Assembly (NCBI GenBank): GCA_017545365.1 | Contig: JAFWOP010000102.1 | Coordinates: 1-6,865 of the forward strand | DNA: 6,865 nt | From: Bacteroidales bacterium | Lineage (GTDB): Bacteria; Bacteroidota; Bacteroidia; Bacteroidales; P3 | Direction: 5' to 3' | Translations under genes and position numbers: made by a program | The notes under the pieces: model-generated | Told to the model about the DNA's origin: nothing | What the model saw: only the letters and a program-made list of their open reading frames with translations | Databases searched by the model: none | In this document: positions 1-6,848 of the stretch, piece by piece | How the letters are laid out: each line of letters starts with the position of its first letter | How positions within the stretch are numbered: the stretch's first letter is position 1

Positions 1-1
1 C

Positions 2-346
2 ATTGTGAAGGTGCGCACGGTCTGCGGCGACGACCAGTATAGTGACTATGCAAGCACCAGCTTCACCACCATTTCTGTCGGCATCGACGGAGTGGCCGAG
101 GCCAGCTGCGCCATCTACCCGAACCCGACGAGCAGCGCCACGACGATAAGTGTGAGCGGCGTGAGCGGCAAGGTGAAGATAGCGGTGGTTGACATGAACG
201 GCCGCACCGTCGCCAGCGAGCTGCTGGAATGCAGCAGCGACTGCACGAAGACGATGGATGTGGAACGTTTGGCCCAGGGCGCGTACTTCGTGCGCATCAC
301 CGGCGAGAACGTCAACATGGTCAAGAAGCTGATTGTGAAATTCTAG
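2..346 (+). CDS. 3' end of a T9SS-secreted protein with a C-terminal sorting domain (5' partial)
   Basis: The frame is open to the left edge, so the gene starts upstream; the GTG at 5 is an internal Val codon. The first ~22 residues (VKVRTVCGDDQYSDY...) look like the last strands of a fibronectin type III-like domain. From about nt 112 the protein matches a type A type-IX-secretion sorting domain: a YPNPTS start, a middle strand KIAVVDMNGRTV, then LAQGAYFVRI and a basic, hydrophobic end KKLIVKF. In this family the domain directs export through the outer-membrane T9SS and is removed by the sortase PorU on the cell surface. The catalytic or binding part of the protein lies outside the window, so its function is unknown. 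Two Cys (ECSSDC) inside the domain could form a disulfide. The TAG stop is itself the first CTAGG unit of the downstream array. It is a separate transcription unit from the following operon, given the terminator at 409-439. Confidence 0.9.
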   Translation: MVKVRTVCGDDQYSDYASTSFTTISVGIDGVAEASCAIYPNPTSSATTISVSGVSGKVKIAVVDMNGRTVASELLECSSDCTKTMDVERLAQGAYFVRITGENVNMVKKLIVKF

Positions 347-406
347 GAGTACTAGGCTTTCCTAGGCTTTCCTAGGCAATTCTAGGCTTTCCTAGGATAC
401 ACTAGG
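343..406 (+). repeat. 10-bp-phased CTAGG tandem array (7 units)
   Basis: CTAGG occurs at 343, 352, 362, 372, 382, 392 and 402, giving steps of 9, 10, 10, 10, 10 and 10 nt. The spacer is often CTTTC (unit CTAGGCTTTC, three copies) and otherwise varies, so the pentamer and its spacing are conserved more than the spacer. The first unit overlaps the stop codon of the upstream gene and the last is 2 nt from the terminator stem. A 10-nt step shifts the reading frame by one, and CTAG is a palindrome, so the array places TAG stops in all frames of both strands. Function is unknown. Confidence 0.9.
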
Positions 407-408
407 CA

Positions 409-439
409 GGCGGGCGGCCCAAGGGCCGCCCGCCTTTTT
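409..439 (+). terminator. Rho-independent terminator after the T9SS-protein gene
   Basis: Positions 409-420 (GGCGGGCGGCCC) and 423-434 (GGGCCGCCCGCC) are perfect 12-bp inverse complements around an AA (in practice a 4-nt loop after the closing pair opens), followed by TTTTT at 435-439. This is a strong intrinsic terminator for + strand transcription and separates the T9SS-protein gene from the downstream operon. Its core and the preceding sequence recur at 6837-6865. Confidence 0.92.
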
Positions 440-485
440 GCCGTCTAGTGGTTTCCCAGACGAGAAAAATCACTATTAATAGGTA

Positions 486-516
486 TTTGACGAATGAGAG
501 CGATACCTTATCTTTG
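486..516 (+). promoter_or_regulatory. Bacteroidetes-type promoter of the porin-imelysin-DHOR-ccsBA operon
   Basis: The -33 element is TTTG at 486-489 and the -7 element is TATCTTTG at 509-516, a full match to TAnnTTTG, with 19 nt between them, as known for the Bacteroidetes primary sigma factor. Transcription should begin a few bases after 516, giving a leader of about 20 nt before the ATG at 542. The sequence just upstream (463-485) is AT-rich. No other convincing promoter is visible before the downstream genes, so it may serve all four. Confidence 0.87.
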
Positions 517-540
517 CATCCGTTATAAAACATTCGTCAA
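487..540. repeat. Perfect 10-bp inverted repeat enclosing the promoter (candidate operator)
   Basis: TTGACGAATG at 487-496 and CATTCGTCAA at 531-540 are exact inverse complements, 44 bp apart from start to start (about four helical turns). The left arm overlaps the -33 element; the right arm lies between the expected transcription start and the start codon. The left arm should not be in the mRNA, so the pair cannot act as an RNA hairpin and more likely acts at DNA level, for example as two half-sites of a repressor or looped dimer. It does not resemble a classical Fur box. Confidence 0.6.
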
Positions 541-541
541 T

Positions 542-1843
542 ATGACTAGAAAACTCTTTAAAGTATTCATCTTTGTTCTTTTATCATCCTCTGCCGCAAC
601 TTTTGCACAGGCGCAAGAAGACACGGTTTCTAAGAATTCTCGGCTCACTATAGGTGGGTACGGCGAGGCCGTATATAACTACAATTTCTATAGCGATAAC
701 GTTTTTCGCTATTCTCATGCCGACCGATATACCGAAAGTAAGGGACATGGGCGGGTGGACATTCCTCATGCCGTCATCATGCTTGGCTACGACATGGGCC
801 GAGGCTGGAGCATAGGCACCGAAGTGGAGTTTGAGCATGGCGGTGCCGAAGTGGCTGTAGAGAAGGAGACGGAGGAGACGGGTGAGTTTGAGCAGGAGGT
901 GGAACGCGGCGGTGAGGTGGCGCTGGAACAGTTTTGGGTACAGAAGAGTTTCAACCGCCACCTGAATCTACGAATGGGCCATATCGTGGTGCCGGTAGGC
1001 ATGACCAACAACAACCACACTCCCGACCACTTCTTTTCGGTGTATCGACCCGAGGGCGAGAACACCATTATGCCCTGCACGTGGCATGAGACCGGTGTGA
1101 GCCTATGGGGTAGGGCAGGGGCATGGCGCTATGAGGTGCAGGTGCTGCCGGCATTGAACAGCAACCTCTTCAACGAGGCAGGCTGGGTGCATAACGGTTC
1201 GGCTTCGCCTTATGAGTTCCGCCCGGCCAATAGTCTGGCGGGAGCTGCCCGGCTTGACTATATGGGAGTGCCCGGCTTGCGCCTTAGCGTGAGCGGCTAT
1301 GTGGGGAATACGTTTAATAATGACATCACTACGACAGTTTATAGCGAGTCGTCACGCTACTATGGTGCATTGGGAACGGTGCTGATTGGGGCATTCGATT
1401 TTGACTATCACAACCGGTGGCTGCTGGTGCGCGGCAATGTGGACTATGGCTATCTGGGCGATGCAGGCCTGATTTCAACCCGCAACAAGAACCAGACCAC
1501 CATGACGGGCAACCCCTATCCCCATACCGCTGTAGGCAAAGGGGCTTACGATGGCTCGATTGAGGCCGGAGTGGACTTGCTGTCGTTTGTAAATTACCGC
1601 ATCGGTGGAAGACATTTGTACCTCTTTGGCCGCTACGACTGCTACGACAGCTATATTCCCGCGTCGGGCTTCGACAACATCGGTTGGACCGAACGGCAGG
1701 TGCTGTCAGCGGGCATCAACTACTATCCCTTGAAGCATATAGCCGTGAAGGCGGAGGCAGGTGTGCGCAAGTTTAATGGCAACTACAACGATGAACCCTT
1801 TGTGGCTGTGGGCATCACATGGGTGAACTTCAACATGAGATAA
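542..1843 (+). CDS. Outer-membrane beta-barrel porin of an iron-uptake operon
   Basis: The frame is open from 494, but the ATG there lies inside the promoter, so the ATG at 542 is taken as the start (433 aa). A signal peptide covers residues 1-24 (basic MTRKLFK, hydrophobic core, cleavage after AQA). The mature protein has the alternating amphipathic strands with aromatic girdles of a barrel: GGYGEAVYNYNFY near the N-terminus, RMGHIVVPVGMTN, ALEQFWVQ, and a last strand ending AVGITWVNFNMR. It resembles the Bacteroidetes porins seen beside imelysin genes and, more distantly, phosphate-selective porin O/P. Residues 94-129 are Glu-rich (14 Glu in 36, with HGG at 99-101) and may form a metal-attracting loop. 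A CTWHETG motif (C179, H182, E183) also stands out. It is first in the operon, 30 nt before the imelysin gene. Substrate is inferred from context only. Confidence 0.8.
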   Translation: MTRKLFKVFIFVLLSSSAATFAQAQEDTVSKNSRLTIGGYGEAVYNYNFYSDNVFRYSHADRYTESKGHGRVDIPHAVIMLGYDMGRGWSIGTEVEFEHGGAEVAVEKETEETGEFEQEVERGGEVALEQFWVQKSFNRHLNLRMGHIVVPVGMTNNNHTPDHFFSVYRPEGENTIMPCTWHETGVSLWGRAGAWRYEVQVLPALNSNLFNEAGWVHNGSASPYEFRPANSLAGAARLDYMGVPGLRLSVSGYVGNTFNNDITTTVYSESSRYYGALGTVLIGAFDFDYHNRWLLVRGNVDYGYLGDAGLISTRNKNQTTMTGNPYPHTAVGKGAYDGSIEAGVDLLSFVNYRIGGRHLYLFGRYDCYDSYIPASGFDNIGWTERQVLSAGINYYPLKHIAVKAEAGVRKFNGNYNDEPFVAVGITWVNFNMR

Positions 1844-1873
1844 ATAGATATGAACAATTAAAATACTCTAGTA

Positions 1874-3037
1874 ATGAAAAACACATGTATTAAGACACTG
1901 CTGTTGTCAGCCGCCTTGCTGGCATCAGCCTCTTTCATCTCCTGCCGAGATGATAACAATGAAACCGTGGACGACGAGAAAGCCGCCCAGGTTGCAGAAC
2001 AATTCGTAGACCACACCGTGGCTCCTACCTACACCGCTTTGGCCAGCAAGGCCGAGCAACTGGCCGACCAGCTGGCCGCGTTACGGCTAAATGCCACCGA
2101 TGCCGGTGTCGAGGCTGCCTGTCAGACCTTCCTCGATGCCCGCGAGCAATGGGAGAAGAGCGAAGCCTTCCTGTTTGGTGCCGCTGGCGACTTCGGCATC
2201 GACCCCCATATCGACTCGTGGCCTCTGGACGAGGACGCTTTCCGCACACTGATGTACGAAAGCCCTGCCATGATTGCCGCCCTCGATGGTGAAGATGGCG
2301 ACGTCGTGGCTGGCGAGCGTCTGGGCAATGCCCTGCTGGGCTTCCATGGCTTGGAATACATCCTTTTTGTTGACGGGCATGCCAAGCATGCGGCCGACAT
2401 CACCGAGAATGAATGGATTTATGCCGCCGCCGTGGCGGGCGACCTGCGCAACCGCTGCTACCAGTTGGAGGTGGGCTGGTTGGGCGACAAGGCCCCGCAG
2501 AGCCATGTGGACAAACTGGACGAATTAGAGATGGCCTACACCGTGGCTGGCGGCAACTACAGCTATGGCGAGAACATGAAAAATGCCGGCCGCCCCGGCA
2601 GCACCTATGCCAGCCGCATTGCTGCACTGATGGCCATCGTACAGGGTTGCTCCGACATCGCCGACGAGGTGGGCAGCTCTAAAATCTATGCCGCCTGGCA
2701 TGGCGAGGACATCACCTACATCGAATCGCCCTACAGCCAGAAGTCCATCATCGACTTCTACAACAACATCCTCAGCATCCGCAATGCCTATATGGGCGGC
2801 ATCGAAGGCCAGCGCGACGAGGCAAAGTCGCTCCACAGCTTTGTAAAGAGCCACGATGCCTCCATCGACGGCCATGTGACCACCGCCATCGAGACGGCGT
2901 TGCAGAAAATCAATGCGATGCCCGCACCCTTCGTGCTGCACTATTCCGAAGCTGCCAACGGCGCTGCTGTGGAGGCCTGCTCTGAACTGAGCGACGCCCT
3001 GGGCGAAATCAACAACTTGTTAAGAGAATTGAACTAA
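1874..3037 (+). CDS. Imelysin-like (M75) iron-binding lipoprotein
   Basis: 387 aa. A lipoprotein signal ends at C24 (SFISC), a loose lipobox as is common in Bacteroidetes. The residues after it, RDDNNE, are acidic and resemble surface-export signals of Bacteroidetes lipoproteins, so the protein may face outward. The imelysin signature GxHxxE is present as G156-F-H158-G-L-E161, preceded by the typical block R90-E-Q-W93-E-K-S-E97-A-F-L-F-G and by DFGIDPHIDSWPLD at 106-119. These M75 proteins (imelysin, ICMP, IrpA, EfeO domain) are helical and linked to iron uptake; despite the name, no peptidase role is assumed. Unlike EfeO of enterobacteria it has no N-terminal cupredoxin domain. It ends 11 nt before the di-heme gene, which argues for one mRNA. 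A lone CTAG sits just before its start codon (1868-1871). Confidence 0.92.
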   Translation: MKNTCIKTLLLSAALLASASFISCRDDNNETVDDEKAAQVAEQFVDHTVAPTYTALASKAEQLADQLAALRLNATDAGVEAACQTFLDAREQWEKSEAFLFGAAGDFGIDPHIDSWPLDEDAFRTLMYESPAMIAALDGEDGDVVAGERLGNALLGFHGLEYILFVDGHAKHAADITENEWIYAAAVAGDLRNRCYQLEVGWLGDKAPQSHVDKLDELEMAYTVAGGNYSYGENMKNAGRPGSTYASRIAALMAIVQGCSDIADEVGSSKIYAAWHGEDITYIESPYSQKSIIDFYNNILSIRNAYMGGIEGQRDEAKSLHSFVKSHDASIDGHVTTAIETALQKINAMPAPFVLHYSEAANGAAVEACSELSDALGEINNLLRELN

Positions 3038-3048
3038 CACCAACCATC

Positions 3049-4623
3049 ATGAAAAAGAATAATATCATACTGGCGGCAATGGTCTGTGCCACTGCTGCCC
3101 TCACACTCACAGGCTGCCAACCTGACGATGTGACGCCCTCGCTCTCCGACGAGCTGGCCGAAGAAACCTATGCAGGTGGCCGGCTGGGTACCACGTTCAA
3201 CCAGTCGGCTTCGGCATTCGAAGACCCCACCCCGGCGGTGGAAAATGCGGGCATGGTGAATGCCTTCAAATATGGCGAGTTCTTCTTCGAACACACCATC
3301 ACACAGAACAACCCGCCTTTCAACGGACTGGGGCCCCTCTATGTGCGCTCTTCCTGCGAAGCATGCCATCCGGGCTATGGCCACGGCCGCCGCATGGAAC
3401 GTTACCGTGCCGATGACTGGGCCAACGGCTACCTGCTGGTGGTCTACAACAAAACAACCGATGCCTACGAGACCTCGGTGGCAGGCATGCCGCAGACCAA
3501 GGCTGTGCCGCCCTTCAAGCCCTCAATCGACGAGGATAAGATTAACATCGCATGGCTCGAATACACCGACGAATGGGGCAACCGCTTCCCCGATGGCGAG
3601 ACCTACAGCCTCATCTACCCCGAAGTGACCATCCCGGAGGATGCCTTCTATGCGCCACTCTCAGCACCCTACAGCCAGATGGCCTTCCGCCTGGAGAGCA
3701 CCATCGGCATTTACGGCACCGGACTGCTCGACGCCATACCCGACGACTCGCTCAAGGCGCAGTATCAGAAAGAGTATGACGAAGGTGCCGACCTCAACCC
3801 CGCCATCTGGGCCGGACACGACTGGGCCTCGCTCTATGGCAAAACCACCCATCCCAAACGCTTCACCTACGCCCTCAGCCGCGGGCCTCTACAGGATGCC
3901 GCCGGTGCCAATGCCATTTGGAATATCCCCAATGTAACCCGCAGCGACCGCCGCAGCCACTACCTCAGTCTGAACAAGAGCATCTATGCCACCACTGCCT
4001 CGCAAGACCCCGAGGTGCAGACTCAGTTCTACCACTACTTCCCCCAGTGGAACAAGACCGGCGACCCCGAGACCGACATCTATAACTACCTGATGTGCGA
4101 CACACTGCCCATCGAAATGAGCGACCAAGACTATGTCAACTTCATGGTGTGGCATCGCGGCCTGGCAGTGCCGGCGGCCCGTAATCTGAGCGACCCTGCC
4201 GTGCAGCGCGGACGCCAGCTGTTCCGCGAGATGGGTTGCGCCACCTGCCACCGTCCCAGCTGGACTACCGGCCCCGACCTTTACACCGACCCCAACGGCT
4301 TTTTCAGCGACGGCGATGCCCGTTTGCCACGCTACCCATATCAGAAGATATGGCCCTATACCGACATGGTGCAGCACCGGCTCCACATGGTCAACGACAT
4401 CCGCACCGGCTGGTGTCGCACCACACCCCTGTGGGGAAGAGGCTTGTCGCCTATCTGCAGCGGCCACAGCGACCGTCTGCACGACTGCCGCGCACGCAAC
4501 GTCATGGAAGCCATCATGTGGCACGGATGCCCTCAGAGCGATGCCCGCTGGACGGTGGAGAAATTCCGCCAGCTCTCTAAAGAAGACCGCGATGCAGTGG
4601 TCAAGTTTATTAATGCTATTTGA
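3049..4623 (+). CDS. Di-heme c-type oxidoreductase lipoprotein (DUF1111/DHOR, MauG/CcpA-like)
   Basis: 524 aa. The leader MKKNNIILAAMVCATAALTLTGC gives a lipobox LTGC with lipidated C23, followed by QPDD, acidic as in the imelysin neighbour. Two c-type heme sites are visible: C103-E-A-C106-H107 and C397-A-T-C400-H401. The C-terminal block TTPLWGRG...HDxRARN...EAIMWHG is the hallmark of the DHOR family (often annotated 'thiol oxidoreductase'), related to di-heme peroxidases and MauG. Such genes commonly accompany imelysin genes in iron-uptake loci; a peroxidase or ferrous-iron-oxidising role like that of EfeB is inference. Heme must be attached outside the cytoplasm, which fits the next gene, a cytochrome c synthase. 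Four further Cys in the last 70 residues (456, 470, 480, 494) are discussed in the findings. Tight linkage (11 nt) to the imelysin gene supports co-expression. Confidence 0.93.
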   Translation: MKKNNIILAAMVCATAALTLTGCQPDDVTPSLSDELAEETYAGGRLGTTFNQSASAFEDPTPAVENAGMVNAFKYGEFFFEHTITQNNPPFNGLGPLYVRSSCEACHPGYGHGRRMERYRADDWANGYLLVVYNKTTDAYETSVAGMPQTKAVPPFKPSIDEDKINIAWLEYTDEWGNRFPDGETYSLIYPEVTIPEDAFYAPLSAPYSQMAFRLESTIGIYGTGLLDAIPDDSLKAQYQKEYDEGADLNPAIWAGHDWASLYGKTTHPKRFTYALSRGPLQDAAGANAIWNIPNVTRSDRRSHYLSLNKSIYATTASQDPEVQTQFYHYFPQWNKTGDPETDIYNYLMCDTLPIEMSDQDYVNFMVWHRGLAVPAARNLSDPAVQRGRQLFREMGCATCHRPSWTTGPDLYTDPNGFFSDGDARLPRYPYQKIWPYTDMVQHRLHMVNDIRTGWCRTTPLWGRGLSPICSGHSDRLHDCRARNVMEAIMWHGCPQSDARWTVEKFRQLSKEDRDAVVKFINAI

Positions 4624-4629
4624 CAACAG

Positions 4630-4661
4630 CTAGTAGTACTAGTTTGTACTAGTATTACTAG
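4630..4661 (+). repeat. Phased CTAG array, ACTAGT variant (4 units)
   Basis: CTAG begins at 4630, 4639, 4649 and 4658 (steps 9, 10 and 9), each followed by T. It fills most of the 49-nt gap between the DHOR stop and the ccsBA start. No GC-rich hairpin follows it, so read-through into ccsBA is expected. It has the same spacing as the CTAGG array at 343-406 but a different flanking base. Confidence 0.8.
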
Positions 4662-4672
4662 TCCCAATAGAA

Positions 4673-6796
4673 ATGAAGAGAATCAATGTTTTGCTCATGG
4701 TGTTGGTGGTGACAGTGCTCGCCACCAGCACCTTTGTTAATAAGATGGGCGGGGGCGACGGGGCTTCCGCCGGCATATACAATTCATGGTGGTTTGTCCT
4801 GCTCATGGCGCTAGTGGGTGTCGGGGCCGTGGTTGCCATATTCCGCGAAAAGATGTGGCGGGTGCCGTACCGGCTGCTGTTGTACAGCTCGGCAGTGGTC
4901 ATCCTGTTGGGCGGAGGCCTCACGACCTGGACGGGCAGCCATGGCAGCATGACCTTGCAGCCCGGCGTGCCGTGCAACACTTTCGCCAATGAAGATGGCA
5001 AGGAGTGGACGCTGCCTTTCACCCTCACACTAGACCGCTTCGAGGTGGTGACCTACCCGGGGTCGCATACCCCGATGGACTTCGTGAGCCATATCACCAC
5101 TGGCAGTGAGAAGGCCGTCATCTCAATGAACCATATTTATAAGCATGGCGGCTATCGGTTCTATCAGGAAGACTACGACCAGGAAGGCAACTCCACATTG
5201 AGTGTGGCTCACGACCCCCTAGGAATTGCTGTCACCTATGCGGGCTATCTGATGCTGCTGGTGGGGCTGATTGCCATGTTTCTATCTCCTAAGTCACATT
5301 TCCGAAGGCTGCTTAAAGGAGTGCCGGTGGTGCTGTTGCTCTTGTCCTGTAATATGGTGTCGGCAAAACCAATGACGCTGCCACGCCACACAGCCGACCA
5401 GCTGGGCAGGGTGCAGGTGCTGTATAAGGGGAGGGTGTGTCCGCTGCAGACCCTCGCGAAAGACTTTACAACCAAGCTCTACGGAAACGCCACCTATCAA
5501 GGTCTCACGCCAGAACAGGTGCTGAGCGGGTGGATGTTCTACTATACCGAATGGTGCGACGAGCCTATGATAAAAATCAAAGGTTCCGAGCTGCGCCAGC
5601 AACTGGGTATGGAAGGCCGCTACACTTCGTTTAATAATCTGCTGGCACATGAAGATTTGCTGGACGGTCATCCTTCTGCAAAGGAATTCGCCTCGGTCAA
5701 CGAGAAGAAGAGCCTGGTGCAGATGGTGACGAACAGCAAACTGCTGAAGATATATCCTTTGACAGACTCGCTGGGTGCCCTCGGGTGGTATTCCCAGAAC
5801 GACCCGTTGCCTATCGAGGTGGACGACGATGTCTATATCTTTGTCCGCAAACAATTGGGCTATTGCCAGGAGCTGGTAGTCCGAGGAGACTATGCCGCAC
5901 TCGACACAGTGTTTGCCAAGACCTGCCAATACCAGCAGAAGCAGGCGGGCGAAGTGCTGCCCTCACCCGCGCGGATAAGGGCGGAAAGGCTCTACAATGC
6001 CCTCACCACAGGCCGTTGGCTGGCCATGTTGTCGGTGGTGCTGGGCATCTTGTCGTTTGCTCTGATGGTTTGGACAACGGGCCGCGGCAAGGACAACTCG
6101 AAGCTCTCAGCCGTCAACTACCGAATCTCCTCAGTCCTGGTGGCACTGCTGACGTGCTTCCTGCTCCTAATCATCGTGCTGCGGTGGGTGGCCGGAGGAC
6201 ATGTGCCTATGGCCGGAGGCTTCGACAGCATGAACCTGATGTCGGTCACGCTGGGCATCGTGGCCCTCAGTATGGCGCGCCATTATCGGTCGGCACCTTC
6301 TGTAGCCCTGCTGGCGATGGGCTTTTGCCAGTTGGTGGCGATGATGAGCGGCTCCAACCCTCCGATTACACACCTGATGCCTGTGCTCAACTCGCCCCTG
6401 CTGACCTTGCATGTGACGGTGATAATGATTGCTTACGCGCTCTTCTTCTTTGTGATGCTCACCGGCATGGCAGCCCTCTTCCTGCCTGCCAGTCGCAAGA
6501 GGCTGGAACGTACTAACCTGTTGATGCTCTACCCTGCTGTGGCGTTGCTGGCAGTGGGTATTGTCATTGGTGCCGTGTGGGCCAACATCTCGTGGGGCAA
6601 TTACTGGTCATGGGACCCGAAGGAGGTGTGGGCACTGATTACGCTCATAGTCTACCTCTATCCTCTCTATCTTGCCCGCAGGGAGAACCACTCTCAATTG
6701 GGCTTCCATCTATACTGTGTTCTGGCAATATTGAGTGTTGCCATCACCTATTTTGGTGTCAACCTATTACTTGGAGGCCTTCACTCCTATAGTTGA
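4673..6796 (+). CDS. ccsBA: Fused CcsB-CcsA (ResB-ResC) cytochrome c synthase, System II
   Basis: 707 aa inner-membrane protein that would export heme and ligate it to CxxCH motifs of apocytochromes outside the cytoplasm. The ResB half has membrane segments at about 4-22, 37-57 (IYNSWWF motif) and 66-86, a soluble part with MNHIYKHGGYRFYQ and AHDPLG, then segments at about 184-206 and 216-232. A large soluble domain follows (about 233-447, with PLQTLAKDF and KLYGN). The CcsA half starts near 449 and carries GH510VPMAGGFDSM, an external heme-ligand His in LTLH580V, the WWD signature W641-GNYWSWDPKEVW653, and the second external His in GGLH704SY at the C-terminus. The ResB part is compact, as in other Bacteroidetes fusions. 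It lies 49 nt after the DHOR gene, whose product is a di-heme client. No His is seen in the segments 66-86 and 653-668, where the transmembrane heme ligands are expected. Confidence 0.94.
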   Translation: MKRINVLLMVLVVTVLATSTFVNKMGGGDGASAGIYNSWWFVLLMALVGVGAVVAIFREKMWRVPYRLLLYSSAVVILLGGGLTTWTGSHGSMTLQPGVPCNTFANEDGKEWTLPFTLTLDRFEVVTYPGSHTPMDFVSHITTGSEKAVISMNHIYKHGGYRFYQEDYDQEGNSTLSVAHDPLGIAVTYAGYLMLLVGLIAMFLSPKSHFRRLLKGVPVVLLLLSCNMVSAKPMTLPRHTADQLGRVQVLYKGRVCPLQTLAKDFTTKLYGNATYQGLTPEQVLSGWMFYYTEWCDEPMIKIKGSELRQQLGMEGRYTSFNNLLAHEDLLDGHPSAKEFASVNEKKSLVQMVTNSKLLKIYPLTDSLGALGWYSQNDPLPIEVDDDVYIFVRKQLGYCQELVVRGDYAALDTVFAKTCQYQQKQAGEVLPSPARIRAERLYNALTTGRWLAMLSVVLGILSFALMVWTTGRGKDNSKLSAVNYRISSVLVALLTCFLLLIIVLRWVAGGHVPMAGGFDSMNLMSVTLGIVALSMARHYRSAPSVALLAMGFCQLVAMMSGSNPPITHLMPVLNSPLLTLHVTVIMIAYALFFFVMLTGMAALFLPASRKRLERTNLLMLYPAVALLAVGIVIGAVWANISWGNYWSWDPKEVWALITLIVYLYPLYLARRENHSQLGFHLYCVLAILSVAITYFGVNLLLGGLHSYS

Positions 6797-6807
6797 TTGC
6801 ACTTGTT

Positions 6808-6847
6808 CTAGGCGCTTCAAAGCAATCCTAGGCTATATTAGACAGTC
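6808..6847 (+). repeat. Decayed 10-bp CTAGG array after ccsBA
   Basis: Exact CTAGG units start at 6808 and 6828. At the 10-nt positions between and after them lie CAAAG (6818) and TTAGA (6838), which read as degraded units. The array begins 11 nt after the ccsBA stop and runs directly into the GC hairpin at 6849, the same order as at 343-434. Confidence 0.7.
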
Positions 6848-6848
6848 G

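Noticed and set aside
343..406. CRISPR array or coding repeat
   Set aside because: Units are about 10 bp with 5-bp spacers, far below CRISPR size, and the CTAG cores put stops in every frame.
442..462. Small hairpin CGTCT / AGACG after the terminator
   Set aside because: A 5-bp stem with an 11-nt loop and no T-run is expected by chance and has no supporting context.
487..540. Phase-variable invertible promoter
   Set aside because: Inverted repeats flanking a promoter recall Bacteroides phase switches, but the 54-bp unit is much shorter than known invertible segments, the arms do not match known recombinase sites I can recall, and no invertase gene is in view. An operator is simpler.
494..541. 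Upstream ATG at 494 as the porin start
   Set aside because: It lies within the -33/-7 promoter region, ahead of the expected transcription start, and would put 16 extra residues in front of a normal signal peptide beginning at 542.
3889..4626. 245-codon antisense open frame
   Set aside because: It is fully opposite the DHOR gene, whose heme and family motifs are clear. Its translation shows no recognisable domain, and long antisense frames are common in GC-rich genes.
4619..4646. Separate promoter for ccsBA (TTTG at 4619, CTAGTTTG at 4639)
   Set aside because: The -7 match lacks the TA and the spacing is only 16 nt, so it is weak. ccsBA can be read from the upstream promoter, as no terminator intervenes.
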